Source of the DNA: Bradyrhizobium algeriense
GTDB lineage: Bacteria; Pseudomonadota; Alphaproteobacteria; Rhizobiales; Xanthobacteraceae
Length of the DNA: 64,000 nucleotides
Direction: 5' to 3'
NCBI RefSeq assembly: GCF_036924595.1
Contig: NZ_JAZHRV010000001.1
Location: 3,720,001-3,784,000, forward strand
Part shown: in pieces, positions 54,689-63,725 of the stretch
Layout: every line of letters starts with the position of its first letter
Numbering within the stretch: position 1 is the first letter of the stretch
Translations under genes and position numbers: made by a program
Notes under the pieces: generated by a model
What the model was told of the DNA's origin: nothing
Seen by the model: only the letters and a program-made list of their open reading frames with translations
Database searches by the model: none

Positions 54689-54692
54689 GCGC

Positions 54693-55577
54693 TCAGTTCA
54701 GCCGCGCCGGCCGCTCGTCCTCAGGGTCGCTGGGAGCCGGCGCAAAGGCCGGCGACGGTGTTGACGGTCCGGCGGCCTCCGTCGCTACCGACGGCTGCGC
54801 CGCGGTCGCCTTGCGCTCATGATCGCGATAGGACTTCCACCCCCAGGGCAGGCTCAGGAGGTAGAGCACCGAGCCGATCGACAGGATGTGCCAGGGATAG
54901 CCGATCAGCAGGGCGACGAAGAACACGACGGAGACGAAGACCGGCAGCACCATTTCCGGCGGCACCCGCATCCGCACCGTCTTGCCGGAAAAGACCGGCA
55001 GCCGCGACACCATCAGGAACGCGATAAGAAGTATATAGCCCGCAGTCAGCATCGCCGGCGGCTTGGGGACGCCGAGAAACGACAGATAGAACGGCAGCAT
55101 CGCCAGGATCGCGCCGGCCGGCGCCGGCACGCCGGTGAAGTAATTCGCCGCAAAGGCAGGCTTGTTCGGATCGTCGATGCTCGCGTTGAAACGCGCCAGC
55201 CGCAGGCCGCCCGCGATCGCAAACACCATCGCCGCGATCCAGCCGCCATTGTTCAATTCCTGCAGCTGCCAGAAGTACAGCATCAGGCCGGGCGCGACGC
55301 CGAAATTGACGAAATCCGCAAGGCTGTCGAGTTCGGCGCCGAATTTCGACTGGCCCTTGATCATGCGCGCAACACGGCCATCGACCCCGTCGAGCACGGC
55401 CGCGAATACGATGGCGGCGACCGCGAGCTCCATCCGCCCTTCGATCGACAGGCGGATCGCCGTCAGCCCGGCGCAGATCGCGAGCAAGGTGATGACATTG
55501 GGCACCAGCATCCGCACCGGGATCGGGCGAAACCGGCGGCGGCGCAGTTCAGGGTATTTGGGATCAAATGGCGTCAT
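54693..55577 (-). CDS. pssA: CDP-diacylglycerol-serine O-phosphatidyltransferase
   Basis: This 294-residue inner-membrane enzyme makes phosphatidylserine from CDP-diacylglycerol and serine. The CDP-alcohol phosphotransferase motif is complete: Asp63, Asp66-Gly67, Ala70-Arg71, Gly80, Asp84 and Asp88. About eight membrane helices follow. The C-terminal 45 residues are polar, Ala/Pro-rich and not part of the enzyme. The psd gene lies 76 bp upstream on the same strand, so both steps to phosphatidylethanolamine are made from one transcript. Confidence 0.94.
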   Translation of the reverse strand: MTPFDPKYPELRRRRFRPIPVRMLVPNVITLLAICAGLTAIRLSIEGRMELAVAAIVFAAVLDGVDGRVARMIKGQSKFGAELDSLADFVNFGVAPGLMLYFWQLQELNNGGWIAAMVFAIAGGLRLARFNASIDDPNKPAFAANYFTGVPAPAGAILAMLPFYLSFLGVPKPPAMLTAGYILLIAFLMVSRLPVFSGKTVRMRVPPEMVLPVFVSVVFFVALLIGYPWHILSIGSVLYLLSLPWGWKSYRDHERKATAAQPSVATEAAGPSTPSPAFAPAPSDPEDERPARLN

Positions 55578-55653
55578 GGCTTGCCATTATATAGCAAGCG
55601 CCGGTCCGGTTCACCATTGGCGGCGGCCTAGCCTTTAGGCGGCCAGAGGGCGG

Positions 55654-56352
55654 TTAATCAGCCCGAAACGTCCGCCCCTGCTCGCTCGACCCGAAATCGG
55701 CCAAAATCGTCTCGCCGGCCACGGCCGTCTGGCCCTCGGAAACCAGCGATCGCGTGCCTTCGGGCAAATAAACGTCCAGACGCGAGCCGAAACGGATCAG
55801 GCCGAACCGCTCGCCGGCGCCGATCGACTGGCCTTCCCGCACAAATGAGACAATCCGCCGCGCCACCAGGCCGGCGATCTGGACCACGCCGATCCGTCCG
55901 TTCGTCGTCGAGATGACCAGCGAATTGCGCTCATTGTCTTCGCTGGCCTTGTCGAGCTCGGCGTTGATGAAGGCGCCGGGCCGGTAGGCGATGCGATCGA
56001 TGCGGCCCGCCACCGGGCTGCGGTTCACGTGGCAGTTGAACACACTCATGAAGATCGAAATGCGCGGCAGCGGCCGGTCGCCGAGGCCGAGTTCGGCCGG
56101 GGGCAACACCTGCGCGACCATGGAGACGCGACCGTCGGCCGGCGCCACCACGATGCCGTCGCGCACCGGTGTGACGCGGACGGGATCGCGGAAGAACAGC
56201 GCGCACCAGACGGTCAAAAGCGAGCCGATCCAGCCCAGCGGTGTCCAGATCCAGAACAGGATCAGGCTGACGAGCGCGAAGCCGCCAATGAATGGATAGC
56301 CCTCGGGATGGATCGGCGGGATCTGCGCGCGGATGGAATTAGCAATCGACAT
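55654..56352 (-). CDS. psd: Phosphatidylserine decarboxylase proenzyme, short form
   Basis: This 232-residue protein is the short proteobacterial/archaeal type of Psd. It cleaves itself to make a pyruvoyl group from the serine in RFGS (Gly189-Ser190), and then converts phosphatidylserine to phosphatidylethanolamine. Two N-terminal membrane helices (about 22-54), VVAPADGRV and [17 protein letters not shown] are characteristic. It precedes pssA by 76 bp on the same strand. Confidence 0.94.
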   Translation of the reverse strand: MSIANSIRAQIPPIHPEGYPFIGGFALVSLILFWIWTPLGWIGSLLTVWCALFFRDPVRVTPVRDGIVVAPADGRVSMVAQVLPPAELGLGDRPLPRISIFMSVFNCHVNRSPVAGRIDRIAYRPGAFINAELDKASEDNERNSLVISTTNGRIGVVQIAGLVARRIVSFVREGQSIGAGERFGLIRFGSRLDVYLPEGTRSLVSEGQTAVAGETILADFGSSEQGRTFRAD

Positions 56353-56408
56353 TAGGGCTCGCTGTTATCTGGCCGACTTCCCGTTTCGGAAGTAGCGCCG
56401 TATTTGGA

Positions 56409-58412
56409 TTATTCCGCGGCGGTTGCCAAGGGATCTTTAGACAAGGGATCTTTGGATTTGGGCGGATCCCTGGGCTGCTCGTTGAGCGGATCATCGACCG
56501 GCGGCGGGGCGCGGTTCGGCGCTTCGTTGTCGTCGTCGATCTGGGCGAGCTTCTCCCGCGCCTCCTCGGCTTCGCGCTGCCTGTTCCACATACTGGCATA
56601 GAGCCCGCCAGACGCCAAAAGCCTGACATGGGTGCCGCGCTCGGCGATGCGCCCTTGATCCAGCACGATAATTTCATCGGCGCCGACGATGGTCGACAGC
56701 CGGTGTGCGATCACCAGCGAGGTGCGGCCACGCGAGACGCGCTCCAGCGCTTCCTGGATTTCATGCTCGGTGTGGCTATCGAGCGCGGATGTCGCCTCAT
56801 CCAGCACCAGGATCGGCGGCGCTTTCAGCACCGTGCGCGCAATTGCCACGCGCTGCTTCTCGCCGCCCGACAGTTTCAGGCCGCGCTCGCCGACCTGGGT
56901 TTCGTACCCCTTCGGCGACATGCGGATGAATGCGTCGATCTGCGCCAGTTGCGCCGCCTCTTCGACCTCGGCATCGCCGGCGTCCCAGCGGCCGTAGCGG
57001 ATGTTGTAGCGGATGGTGTCGTTGAACAGCACGGTATCCTGCGGCACCATGCCGATCGAGGCGCGCAGGCTCGCCTGCGTTACGTTGCGGATGTCCTGAC
57101 CGTCGATCAGGATTTTTCCGCTGGAGACGTCGTAAAGACGAAACAGCAATCGCGAAATCGTCGACTTGCCGGCGCCCGAGGGACCGACGATCGCCACCGT
57201 CTTGCCGGCGGGCACCTCGAAGCTGAGGCCCTTGAGGATCGGCCGTTCTGCATCATAGGCAAAGCGCACGTCGTCGAAGCGCACATTGCCTGAGCTGACC
57301 ACGAGTGGCGCAGCGCCCGGGATATCCTTGATCTCGGGATTGCGCTGCAGCACGTTGAACATCTTCTCGATATCGATGACCGCCTGCTTGATCTCGCGAT
57401 AAACCATGCCCATGAAATTCAGCGGCTGGTAAAGCTGGATCATCATGGCGTTGACCATGACGAAATCGCCGACCGTATTGGTGCCGTTGCGGACGCCGAG
57501 CGCGCACATCAGCATGGTCGCGGTGAGGCCGATGGTGAAGATGACCGCCTGCCCGGTATTGAGCACCGCCAACGAGGTATAGGTCTTGACGCTGTTGCGC
57601 TCGTAGCGCTCCATCGAATGGTCGTAGCGCTCGGCCTCGCGCCTCTCGGCGCTGAAATATTTCACCGTCTCGTAATTGAGCAGCGAGTCGATCGCCTTGG
57701 TGTTCGCCTCGGTGTCGGAATCGTTCATCTTGCGGCGGATTTCGATCCGCCATTCGGTGGCGATGTAAGTGTAGTACATGTAGATCACGACCGTGATCGC
57801 GGTGACCAGCACGTAGCGCCAGTCGAACTGCCACAGCAGCACGGCCATCAGCAGCGACACCTCGACGATGGTCGGGATCAGCTGCAGGATCACCATCCGC
57901 ACGATCACCTCGATGCCGGTGCGGCCGCGCTCCAGTACGCGCGTCAAGCCGCCTGTCTTGCGCTCCAGATGGAAGCGCAGCGACAATTCGTGCATGTGGA
58001 CGAAGGTGATGTAGGCGAGCTTGCGCACCGCATGCATGGCGACGCGGGCGAAGATGCCGTCGCGCCACTGCGTCAGCACCGCCATCAGCACGCGGATCGC
58101 GCCGTAGCTCGCGGTCATCAACAAAGGCGAGGCGATCAGCCACAGCATCCAGTTCGACGCTTCGACCGGCGCGGTGCCCATGCCGTTGAGCGCATCGATC
58201 GCCCATTTGAAGGTGAACGGCACCGTCAGCGTCGCGAGCTTGGCTGCCAGCAGCAGCACCATCGACCAGACCACGCGCATCTTCAGGTCGGCGCGGTCCC
58301 CGGGCCAGATATAGGGCCACAGATGCACCAGCGTCCCGATCAGGGTCGCTTTTTCGGGAGAGTTGCCGGCGGGAGGTTGGGCGGCACGATCAGGCGAATC
58401 AGGATCAGCCAT
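56409..58412 (-). CDS. ATM1/HMT1-type ABC exporter
   Basis: This 667-residue protein is a half-transporter with six membrane helices (about 45-330) fused to one ATPase domain. The Walker A is GPSGAGKST, the signature LSGGEKQRVAIART and the Walker B ILVLDEATSALDS. The extended RYNIRYGRWDAG and the helix NAMMIQLYQPLNFMG place it with Atm1-like exporters, which move glutathione-linked or metal-related compounds. It begins on an ATG without a clear ribosome binding site. Five short KD-rich duplicated residues end the protein (SKDPLSKDPLA). Its 3' end is 56 bp before psd, same strand. Confidence 0.91.
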   Translation of the reverse strand: MADPDSPDRAAQPPAGNSPEKATLIGTLVHLWPYIWPGDRADLKMRVVWSMVLLLAAKLATLTVPFTFKWAIDALNGMGTAPVEASNWMLWLIASPLLMTASYGAIRVLMAVLTQWRDGIFARVAMHAVRKLAYITFVHMHELSLRFHLERKTGGLTRVLERGRTGIEVIVRMVILQLIPTIVEVSLLMAVLLWQFDWRYVLVTAITVVIYMYYTYIATEWRIEIRRKMNDSDTEANTKAIDSLLNYETVKYFSAERREAERYDHSMERYERNSVKTYTSLAVLNTGQAVIFTIGLTATMLMCALGVRNGTNTVGDFVMVNAMMIQLYQPLNFMGMVYREIKQAVIDIEKMFNVLQRNPEIKDIPGAAPLVVSSGNVRFDDVRFAYDAERPILKGLSFEVPAGKTVAIVGPSGAGKSTISRLLFRLYDVSSGKILIDGQDIRNVTQASLRASIGMVPQDTVLFNDTIRYNIRYGRWDAGDAEVEEAAQLAQIDAFIRMSPKGYETQVGERGLKLSGGEKQRVAIARTVLKAPPILVLDEATSALDSHTEHEIQEALERVSRGRTSLVIAHRLSTIVGADEIIVLDQGRIAERGTHVRLLASGGLYASMWNRQREAEEAREKLAQIDDDNEAPNRAPPPVDDPLNEQPRDPPKSKDPLSKDPLATAAE

Positions 58413-58624
58413 CGCTGTCGCGCCCAACGCAAGATGGCGCACCGGCCGCCGTCAGATGGTTTCTGATGATCTGCATATGCCCGTCATATAGAGCCTTTAA
58501 CTCTGCCGTACAGCCTTGAAAGATAAATCTTTCCCCCGTTTGGTTTGATTTCGGACCTATTTCTGCTGCATGAGCGAAGACAACCAGACTTGAGCTTTAC
58601 CGGGTGCAGTGCCACATGATCTCC

Positions 58625-59245
58625 ATGGATCAAATCAAGACCGAACAAATCAAAACCGTCTGTGTCTATTGCGGCTCCGGCCCCGGTTCCAACCACCGCT
58701 TTGTCGAAGCGGCCCAAGCCTTGGGAAAAGCGTTTGCCGAGAACAATATCCGCCTCGTCTATGGCGGCGGGTCAGTCGGGCTGATGGGCGCGATCGCCAA
58801 ATCCACGCTGGATCACGGCGGCCTGGTCACCGGGATCATTCCGGATTTTTTGCGATCCCGCGAAAATATGCTGACGCGCGTGCAAGAGATGATCGTCACG
58901 CCCGACATGCACGAACGCAAACGGCTGATGTTCGAACATTCCGATGCGTTCGTCGCCCTGCCCGGCGGCATCGGCACGCTGGAGGAACTGGTCGAGCAGA
59001 TGACCTGGCAGCAGCTCGGCCGTCACTCCAAGCCGGTTCTGCTCGCCAACATCGACGGCTTCTGGGAGCCGCTGATGGCGCTGTTGGCGCACATGCGCGA
59101 AACCGAGTTCATCCGCCCGTCACTGGACATCGACATCCTCAAGGCTGAACGGGTCGAGGACATCGTGCCGCGCCTGCGCGCCGCCGCAGCGCGTGCGCCC
59201 GAAGGCAGCAAGGAAATGGCGCCGGAACTGGCGCGGAAGCTTTAA
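58625..59245 (+). CDS. LOG-family nucleoside 5'-monophosphate phosphoribohydrolase
   Basis: This 206-residue cytoplasmic protein has the LOG signature PGGIGTLEE (113-121) and the upstream MHERKR segment (about 95-100) with the catalytic Arg. It should release a free base from a nucleoside monophosphate; plant LOGs activate cytokinins this way, and bacterial ones act on AMP or iPRMP. No cytokinin genes are nearby. The start is tentative: ATGs at 58616 and 58625 and a GTG at 58604 are all possible, with no clear ribosome binding site. Confidence 0.9.
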   Translation: MDQIKTEQIKTVCVYCGSGPGSNHRFVEAAQALGKAFAENNIRLVYGGGSVGLMGAIAKSTLDHGGLVTGIIPDFLRSRENMLTRVQEMIVTPDMHERKRLMFEHSDAFVALPGGIGTLEELVEQMTWQQLGRHSKPVLLANIDGFWEPLMALLAHMRETEFIRPSLDIDILKAERVEDIVPRLRAAAARAPEGSKEMAPELARKL

Positions 59246-59256
59246 GCCTCCTCGCT

Positions 59257-59634
59257 TCACTCGCTTGGAAACGTCACGGCCTCGATGCGGTTGCCGTCGG
59301 GATCGATCACGAACGCCGCATAGTACTTCACGCGATCATGCGGGCGCAGGCCCGGTGCACCGTCGGAGCGGCCGCCGGACTTCAACGCCGCCGCATGGAA
59401 CGCATCGATATCACCAGTTGCTTTGGCGCGAAGACAGATGTGCGTACCGCTCTCGGGCGGCACCGGCGCCATGCCGGCACGCAGGTTGATCCAGAACTCG
59501 GGGTAGGTTTTGCCGAAGCCGATGGTTGCGGGGCGTGTCACCAGACGCGACAGGCCGAGGGCTGCAAGCGTCGCTTCATAGAAGCGCGCGGAGCGTTCGA
59601 GGTCACTGACGCCGACGGAGATGTGGTCGATCAT
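59257..59634 (-). CDS. VOC-family glyoxalase-like protein
   Basis: This 125-residue protein is a single VOC domain: MIDHISVGVSDLERSARFYE at the start and AAFVIDPDGNRIEAVTF at the end carry the usual His and Glu metal ligands. GGAGG lies about 8 bases before the ATG at 59634. A longer frame to 59766 has no site. The reaction could be glyoxalase, dioxygenase or resistance; substrate unknown. It converges on the LOG gene 11 bp away. Confidence 0.87.
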   Translation of the reverse strand: MIDHISVGVSDLERSARFYEATLAALGLSRLVTRPATIGFGKTYPEFWINLRAGMAPVPPESGTHICLRAKATGDIDAFHAAALKSGGRSDGAPGLRPHDRVKYYAAFVIDPDGNRIEAVTFPSE

Positions 59635-59784
59635 TTCATGCTCCTCCGTCACTTGTAGCCGGATGGAGCGCAGCGCAAATCCGGGGGCAGTCAAGCGACG
59701 TGCGAGAATCCCGGATTGCGCGGAGCCTGTCATCGGGCGCGCATTCGCGCGACCCATTGGCTCCATCCGGGCTACGGTCTTGGC

Positions 59785-61383
59785 TCACGCCGGTGCGCCT
59801 GACTTCACCAGCTTGTAGACCACCGAATCCATCAGCGCCTGGAACGAAGCATCGATGATATTGGGTGAGACGCCGACCGTGATCCAGCTGTCGCCGTTCT
59901 CGTCCTCGCTCTCGATCAGGACCCGCGTCACCGCTTCGGTACCGCCATTGAGGATACGCACGCGGTAATCGATCAGCTTCAGGCCCTCGATATATTTCTG
60001 GTACTTGCCGAGGTCCTTGCGCAGCGCGACGTCGAGCGCGTTGACGGGACCATTGCCTTCCGCCGCCGAGATCAGCCGCTCGCCCGCGACATCGACCTTG
60101 ACCACCGCCAGCGCCACCGTGACGCGCTGGCCGTTGGCGTTGTAGCGCTGCTCGACATTGACGTCGAACTGCTCGACCTTGAAATATTCCGGCACTCGGC
60201 CGAGCGTGCGCCGCGCCAGCAGGTCGAACGAGGCGTTGGCGGATTCATAGGCGTAGCCCGCCGCTTCCCGCTCCTTCAACTCCTCGACCAGACGCGCCAG
60301 CCTCGGATCGCTCTTCTCGTAGGTGATACCGGCGCGATCCAGTTCGGCCATCACATTGGAGCGGCCGGCCTGGTCGGACACCAGCACCTTGCGATGGTTG
60401 CCGACCGATTCGGGCAAAATGTGTTCGTAGCTGTGCGGGTCCTTCATCATCGCCGAGGCGTGAATACCGGCCTTGGTGACGAAGGCGCTTTCGCCGACGT
60501 AAGGCGCATGGCGGTTCGGCGCGCGGTTGAGCATGTCGTCGAGCGTCCGCGACACCTTCATCAGCGTCGTCATTTTCTCCGCGGTGACGCCGATCTCGAA
60601 GGCGTCGGAGAATTCGTTCTTGAGGCGCAGCGTCGGGATCAGCGAACAGAGATTGGCGTTGCCGCAGCGCTCGCCGAGCCCGTTCAACGTGCCCTGGATC
60701 TGCCGCGCACCGGCGCGCACCGCGGCCAGCGAATTGGCGACCGCCTGCTCAGTGTCGTTATGGGCGTGGATGCCGACATGGCTGCCCGGGATATGTTTTG
60801 CCACGGCGCCTACGATGGTCTCGATCTCGTGCGGCATGGTGCCGCCATTGGTGTCGCACAGCACCACCCAGCGCGCACCGGATTCATAGGCCGCCATCGC
60901 ACAGGCGAGCGCAAAATCGGCGTTCTCCTTGTAGCCGTCGAAGAAGTGCTCGCAATCGACCATCACCTCGCGGCCCGCAGCCTTTGCCGCGCTGACGCTG
61001 TCGCGGATCGAGGCGAGGTTTTCCTCGTTGGTGGTCTCCAACGCCACCCGCACCTGATAGGCGGAGGACTTTGCGACGAAGCAGATCGCATCGGCCTTGG
61101 CCTCGATCAGCCCCGCAAGCCCCGGATCGTTCGAGGCCGAGCGGCCCGGACGGCGGGTCATGCCGAACGCGGTGAATTTGGCGTTCTCGAACTTGGGCTT
61201 TTCAGCAAAGAATTCGGTGTCGGTCGGATTTGCGCCGGGATAGCCACCCTCGACATAGTCGATGCCGAGTTCATCCAGCATCTGCGCGATGATCTGCTTG
61301 TCATGCAGCGTGAAATCGACGCCGTTGGTCTGCGCGCCGTCGCGCAGCGTGGTGTCGAAGAGATAAAGGCGTTCGCGGCTCAT
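59785..61383 (-). CDS. cimA: (R)-citramalate synthase
   Basis: This 532-residue protein is a CimA-type Claisen condensing enzyme, joining acetyl-CoA to pyruvate in the threonine-independent isoleucine pathway. LFDTTLRDGAQ holds the conserved metal Asp and catalytic Arg/Asp, HAHNDTEQAVAN is the metal/active-site strand and GTLNGLGERCGNANL is conserved across the family. The C-terminal third is the LeuA-type allosteric domain, probably inhibited by isoleucine. Its ATG overlaps the stop of the acetyltransferase by 4 bp (ATGA). It is the last gene of the operon cysS - peptide - acetyltransferase - cimA. Confidence 0.93.
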   Translation of the reverse strand: MSRERLYLFDTTLRDGAQTNGVDFTLHDKQIIAQMLDELGIDYVEGGYPGANPTDTEFFAEKPKFENAKFTAFGMTRRPGRSASNDPGLAGLIEAKADAICFVAKSSAYQVRVALETTNEENLASIRDSVSAAKAAGREVMVDCEHFFDGYKENADFALACAMAAYESGARWVVLCDTNGGTMPHEIETIVGAVAKHIPGSHVGIHAHNDTEQAVANSLAAVRAGARQIQGTLNGLGERCGNANLCSLIPTLRLKNEFSDAFEIGVTAEKMTTLMKVSRTLDDMLNRAPNRHAPYVGESAFVTKAGIHASAMMKDPHSYEHILPESVGNHRKVLVSDQAGRSNVMAELDRAGITYEKSDPRLARLVEELKEREAAGYAYESANASFDLLARRTLGRVPEYFKVEQFDVNVEQRYNANGQRVTVALAVVKVDVAGERLISAAEGNGPVNALDVALRKDLGKYQKYIEGLKLIDYRVRILNGGTEAVTRVLIESEDENGDSWITVGVSPNIIDASFQALMDSVVYKLVKSGAPA

Positions 61384-61892
61384 GACGGAACTCCCGGCGC
61401 GGCATTGTCAGCCAGCGTCTTCTGCATCGTGGTGTTGGCGAGCCATTCGCCGTTGAGCGAGACGGTGTTGCGCTGTTTGGCGGCATAGCCCCGCTTCCGA
61501 AACAGCGGCTCCGCGGTGTCGCTGGCATCAACCGTCAGGGTCTTTGCGCCGCGCGCGCCGGCTAGTTTTTCCAGCGCGTCGACCAGCATCGAGGCGACGC
61601 CCTGCCCGGCGACGCTCGGATGGACGAAAAGCATGTCGATATGGTCAGCCCCTTTCAGCGAGGCGAAGCCGACCGGCGCGTTCTGTATGGTCGCGATCAG
61701 CGTCAACTGCCCGGCGAGTTTCTTGCCGAAAGCTTCTTCGTCCTCGGCAGCTTGAGCCCAGGCTGCCTGCTGCGCCTCGCTGTTGTCATCGCCGGTCAGC
61801 CCCTCGATGGCAGCAACGAAGATCGCCGCCAGCATCGGAACATCCGCCGGCAAAAACGGCCGCAAGCCAGGTTTGGGCAATGCCTGTCCCAT
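61380..61892 (-). CDS. GNAT family N-acetyltransferase
   Basis: This 170-residue protein is a GNAT domain with VHPSVAGQGVASMLVDALE as the acetyl-CoA loop (motif A QGVAS) and ASDTAEPLFRKRGY as motif B. It lies 4 bp after the 37-residue peptide gene and overlaps cimA by 4 bp, so it is translationally coupled on both sides. Its substrate is unknown; being locked between cysS and cimA hints at an amino acid or tRNA-related target, but that is inference. Confidence 0.88.
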   Translation of the reverse strand: MGQALPKPGLRPFLPADVPMLAAIFVAAIEGLTGDDNSEAQQAAWAQAAEDEEAFGKKLAGQLTLIATIQNAPVGFASLKGADHIDMLFVHPSVAGQGVASMLVDALEKLAGARGAKTLTVDASDTAEPLFRKRGYAAKQRNTVSLNGEWLANTTMQKTLADNAAPGVPS

Positions 61893-61896
61893 CGCG

Positions 61897-62010
61897 TCAA
61901 ATCACTCCGAACAGTCTTAAGGCCAGCACGACCGCGGCAACGATTAACGCCCATTTGATGAAGATGTAATAACGCCAGTGCTTTGGGAACGGCGTATCGG
62001 GCTTGTCCAT
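61897..62010 (-). CDS. 37-residue membrane peptide inside the cysS operon
   Basis: This short ORF reads [20 protein letters not shown] followed by a hydrophobic run ending RLFGVI. One membrane helix covers about 20-36, with a positively charged cytoplasmic start. Its ATG overlaps the cysS stop (TGATG), the standard coupling arrangement, and its stop is 4 bp before the acetyltransferase ATG. That tight packing makes a real gene likely. No family is known to me. Confidence 0.68.
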   Translation of the reverse strand: MDKPDTPFPKHWRYYIFIKWALIVAAVVLALRLFGVI

Positions 62011-63425
62011 CACGCGATCTCCCAGGTGGTTACAGGCTTTCCGTCGGCATCCTTGCCATCCTTGATGGCAACGCCCATCGCGGCGAGTTCGTCGCGGATG
62101 CGATCGGACTCCTTGAAATCCTTTCGCGCGCGCGCCGCGGTGCGGTCCGCAATCAGGCGATCGACCTGCTCCGCGTCAATGCCGCTCGCCTGCTGCTTGC
62201 GTCCCCTCCATGCCGCAGCGCTCATCGAGAGAAAACCGAGCAGCCGGAGCGAGCCCGCAAACTCGCCGCGTTCGCGCGCGCCACCGGACGCCGCCGCATT
62301 GCGCAGGCCGTGCAGGACAGCCATGGCCTGCGCCGTGTTGAGATCATCATACAGCGCCTCGACCATTATCGGCGACGGTTGACCGCCCTCGGCGTCGGCC
62401 GCGATCGCATACCAGTCGTCGAGCGTCTTCGCGCTCTCTTCCGCACCCTTCAGGGTCCAGTCGAGCGGCGAGCGGTAATGCGTCTTCAGCATGCCCAGGC
62501 GCAGCACCTCGCCCGGCCAATCGGCGAGCAGTTCGCGGATCGTGAAGAAGTTGCCGAGCGACTTCGACATCTTCTCGCTCTCGAGCTGCAGGAAGCCGTT
62601 GTGCATCCAGACATTCGCCATGCGGTCGGAATGAAAGGCGCAGCAGGTCTGCGCGAGTTCGTTCTCATGGTGCGGGAACACCAGGTCGATGCCGCCGCCA
62701 TGAATGTCGAATTTTTCGCCGAGATGCTTCCAGGCCATCGCCGAGCACTCGATATGCCAGCCGGGGCGGCCTTCCACCTTGATGCCCGATGGCGACGGCC
62801 ATGACGGCTCGCCCGGCTTCGACGGCTTCCACAGCACGAAATCGGTACTGTCGCGCTTATACGGCGCAACATCGACGCGGGCGCCGGCGATCATCTCGTC
62901 GAGCGAACGTTTCGACAGCGCGCCATAGCGCGGCATCACGGAATTGGCTTCGTTCATCGCCTGCGGCGAGAACAGCACATGGTCTTCCGCGACATAGGCA
63001 AAGCCGCCGGCCACGAGCTTCTCGATGATCGCCCGCATCTCCGGGATATGCTCGGTCGCGCGCGGCTGCACCGTCGGAGCCAGGCAGCCGAGCGCGGTGA
63101 CGTCGTCCTGATACTGCTGATAGGTCTCTTCGGTGACCTTGCGGATCGCCTCGTTCAAGGGCACGCCGGGATAGTCGCGCGCGGCGCGCACGTTGATCTT
63201 ATCGTCGACGTCGGTGATGTTGCGGACGTACTTCACGTGCTCTGCGCCATAGCGATGGCGCAGCACGCGGAACAGCACGTCGAACACGATCGCCGCGCGG
63301 CCGTTGCCGATATGGGCGAAGTCGTAGACCGTCGGTCCGCAGGCATACATGCCGACGTTATCGGCATTAAGCGGCACAAACGGCCGCTTCTCCTTCGTCA
63401 ACGTATCGTAGAGACGTAATTCCAT
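62010..63425 (-). CDS. cysS: Cysteinyl-tRNA synthetase
   Basis: This 471-residue class I aminoacyl-tRNA synthetase charges tRNA-Cys. The HIGH motif is HIGN (38-41), KMSKS is at 285-289, and the zinc ligands Cys29, Cys227, His252 and Glu256 are in place. The C-terminal helical anticodon-binding domain is complete, so length is normal. It heads a leftward operon with a 37-residue membrane peptide, an acetyltransferase and cimA. Its upstream region is shared with a divergent secreted-protein gene. Confidence 0.96.
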   Translation of the reverse strand: MELRLYDTLTKEKRPFVPLNADNVGMYACGPTVYDFAHIGNGRAAIVFDVLFRVLRHRYGAEHVKYVRNITDVDDKINVRAARDYPGVPLNEAIRKVTEETYQQYQDDVTALGCLAPTVQPRATEHIPEMRAIIEKLVAGGFAYVAEDHVLFSPQAMNEANSVMPRYGALSKRSLDEMIAGARVDVAPYKRDSTDFVLWKPSKPGEPSWPSPSGIKVEGRPGWHIECSAMAWKHLGEKFDIHGGGIDLVFPHHENELAQTCCAFHSDRMANVWMHNGFLQLESEKMSKSLGNFFTIRELLADWPGEVLRLGMLKTHYRSPLDWTLKGAEESAKTLDDWYAIAADAEGGQPSPIMVEALYDDLNTAQAMAVLHGLRNAAASGGARERGEFAGSLRLLGFLSMSAAAWRGRKQQASGIDAEQVDRLIADRTAARARKDFKESDRIRDELAAMGVAIKDGKDADGKPVTTWEIA

Positions 63426-63725
63426 GGCATACCCATCCGTTGCGGCCGGGCGTCCAGTGATCTCGGTTGGGAGAAAAGACGGCCTCAGCCAGCGAATCGC
63501 TAGCTAATAATCTCGCGGCAAATGCTGCAGATGGCGAGGAGACCGTTCATGGTTCCACCATTGCGGTATCGGGCGGACGGCGTCAAGCCTTGCTCGTGCC
63601 CAATTTAGGGCTGATCAGGCGCCGAACCCCCGCCATTCGCTGCCGCCCCGCGGGCTCATGGTTAATCATTATTAACACTTTGGGCCATTCCTGAGGGCGG
63701 TTCCTCATCCCTGCCGGTGTCATCC
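63426..63725. other. Divergent spacer, 300 bp
   Basis: The spacer lies between cysS and the secreted-protein gene and must hold both promoters. It contains the CtrA-like site at 63658-63676. An ORF at 63467-63694 has no start signal or family resemblance. Confidence 0.4.
63658..63676. promoter_or_regulatory. CtrA-like site: ATGGTTAA plus GTTAAT/ATTAAC palindrome
   Basis: ATGGTTAA (63658-63665) is the complement of TTAACCAT, a known CtrA half-site. It overlaps the palindrome GTTAATCATTATTAAC (63661-63676), whose two TTAA are 6 bp apart, one short of the TTAA-N7-TTAA consensus. It lies 50 bp before the next start codon, so cell-cycle control of that gene is plausible. Confidence 0.42.
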
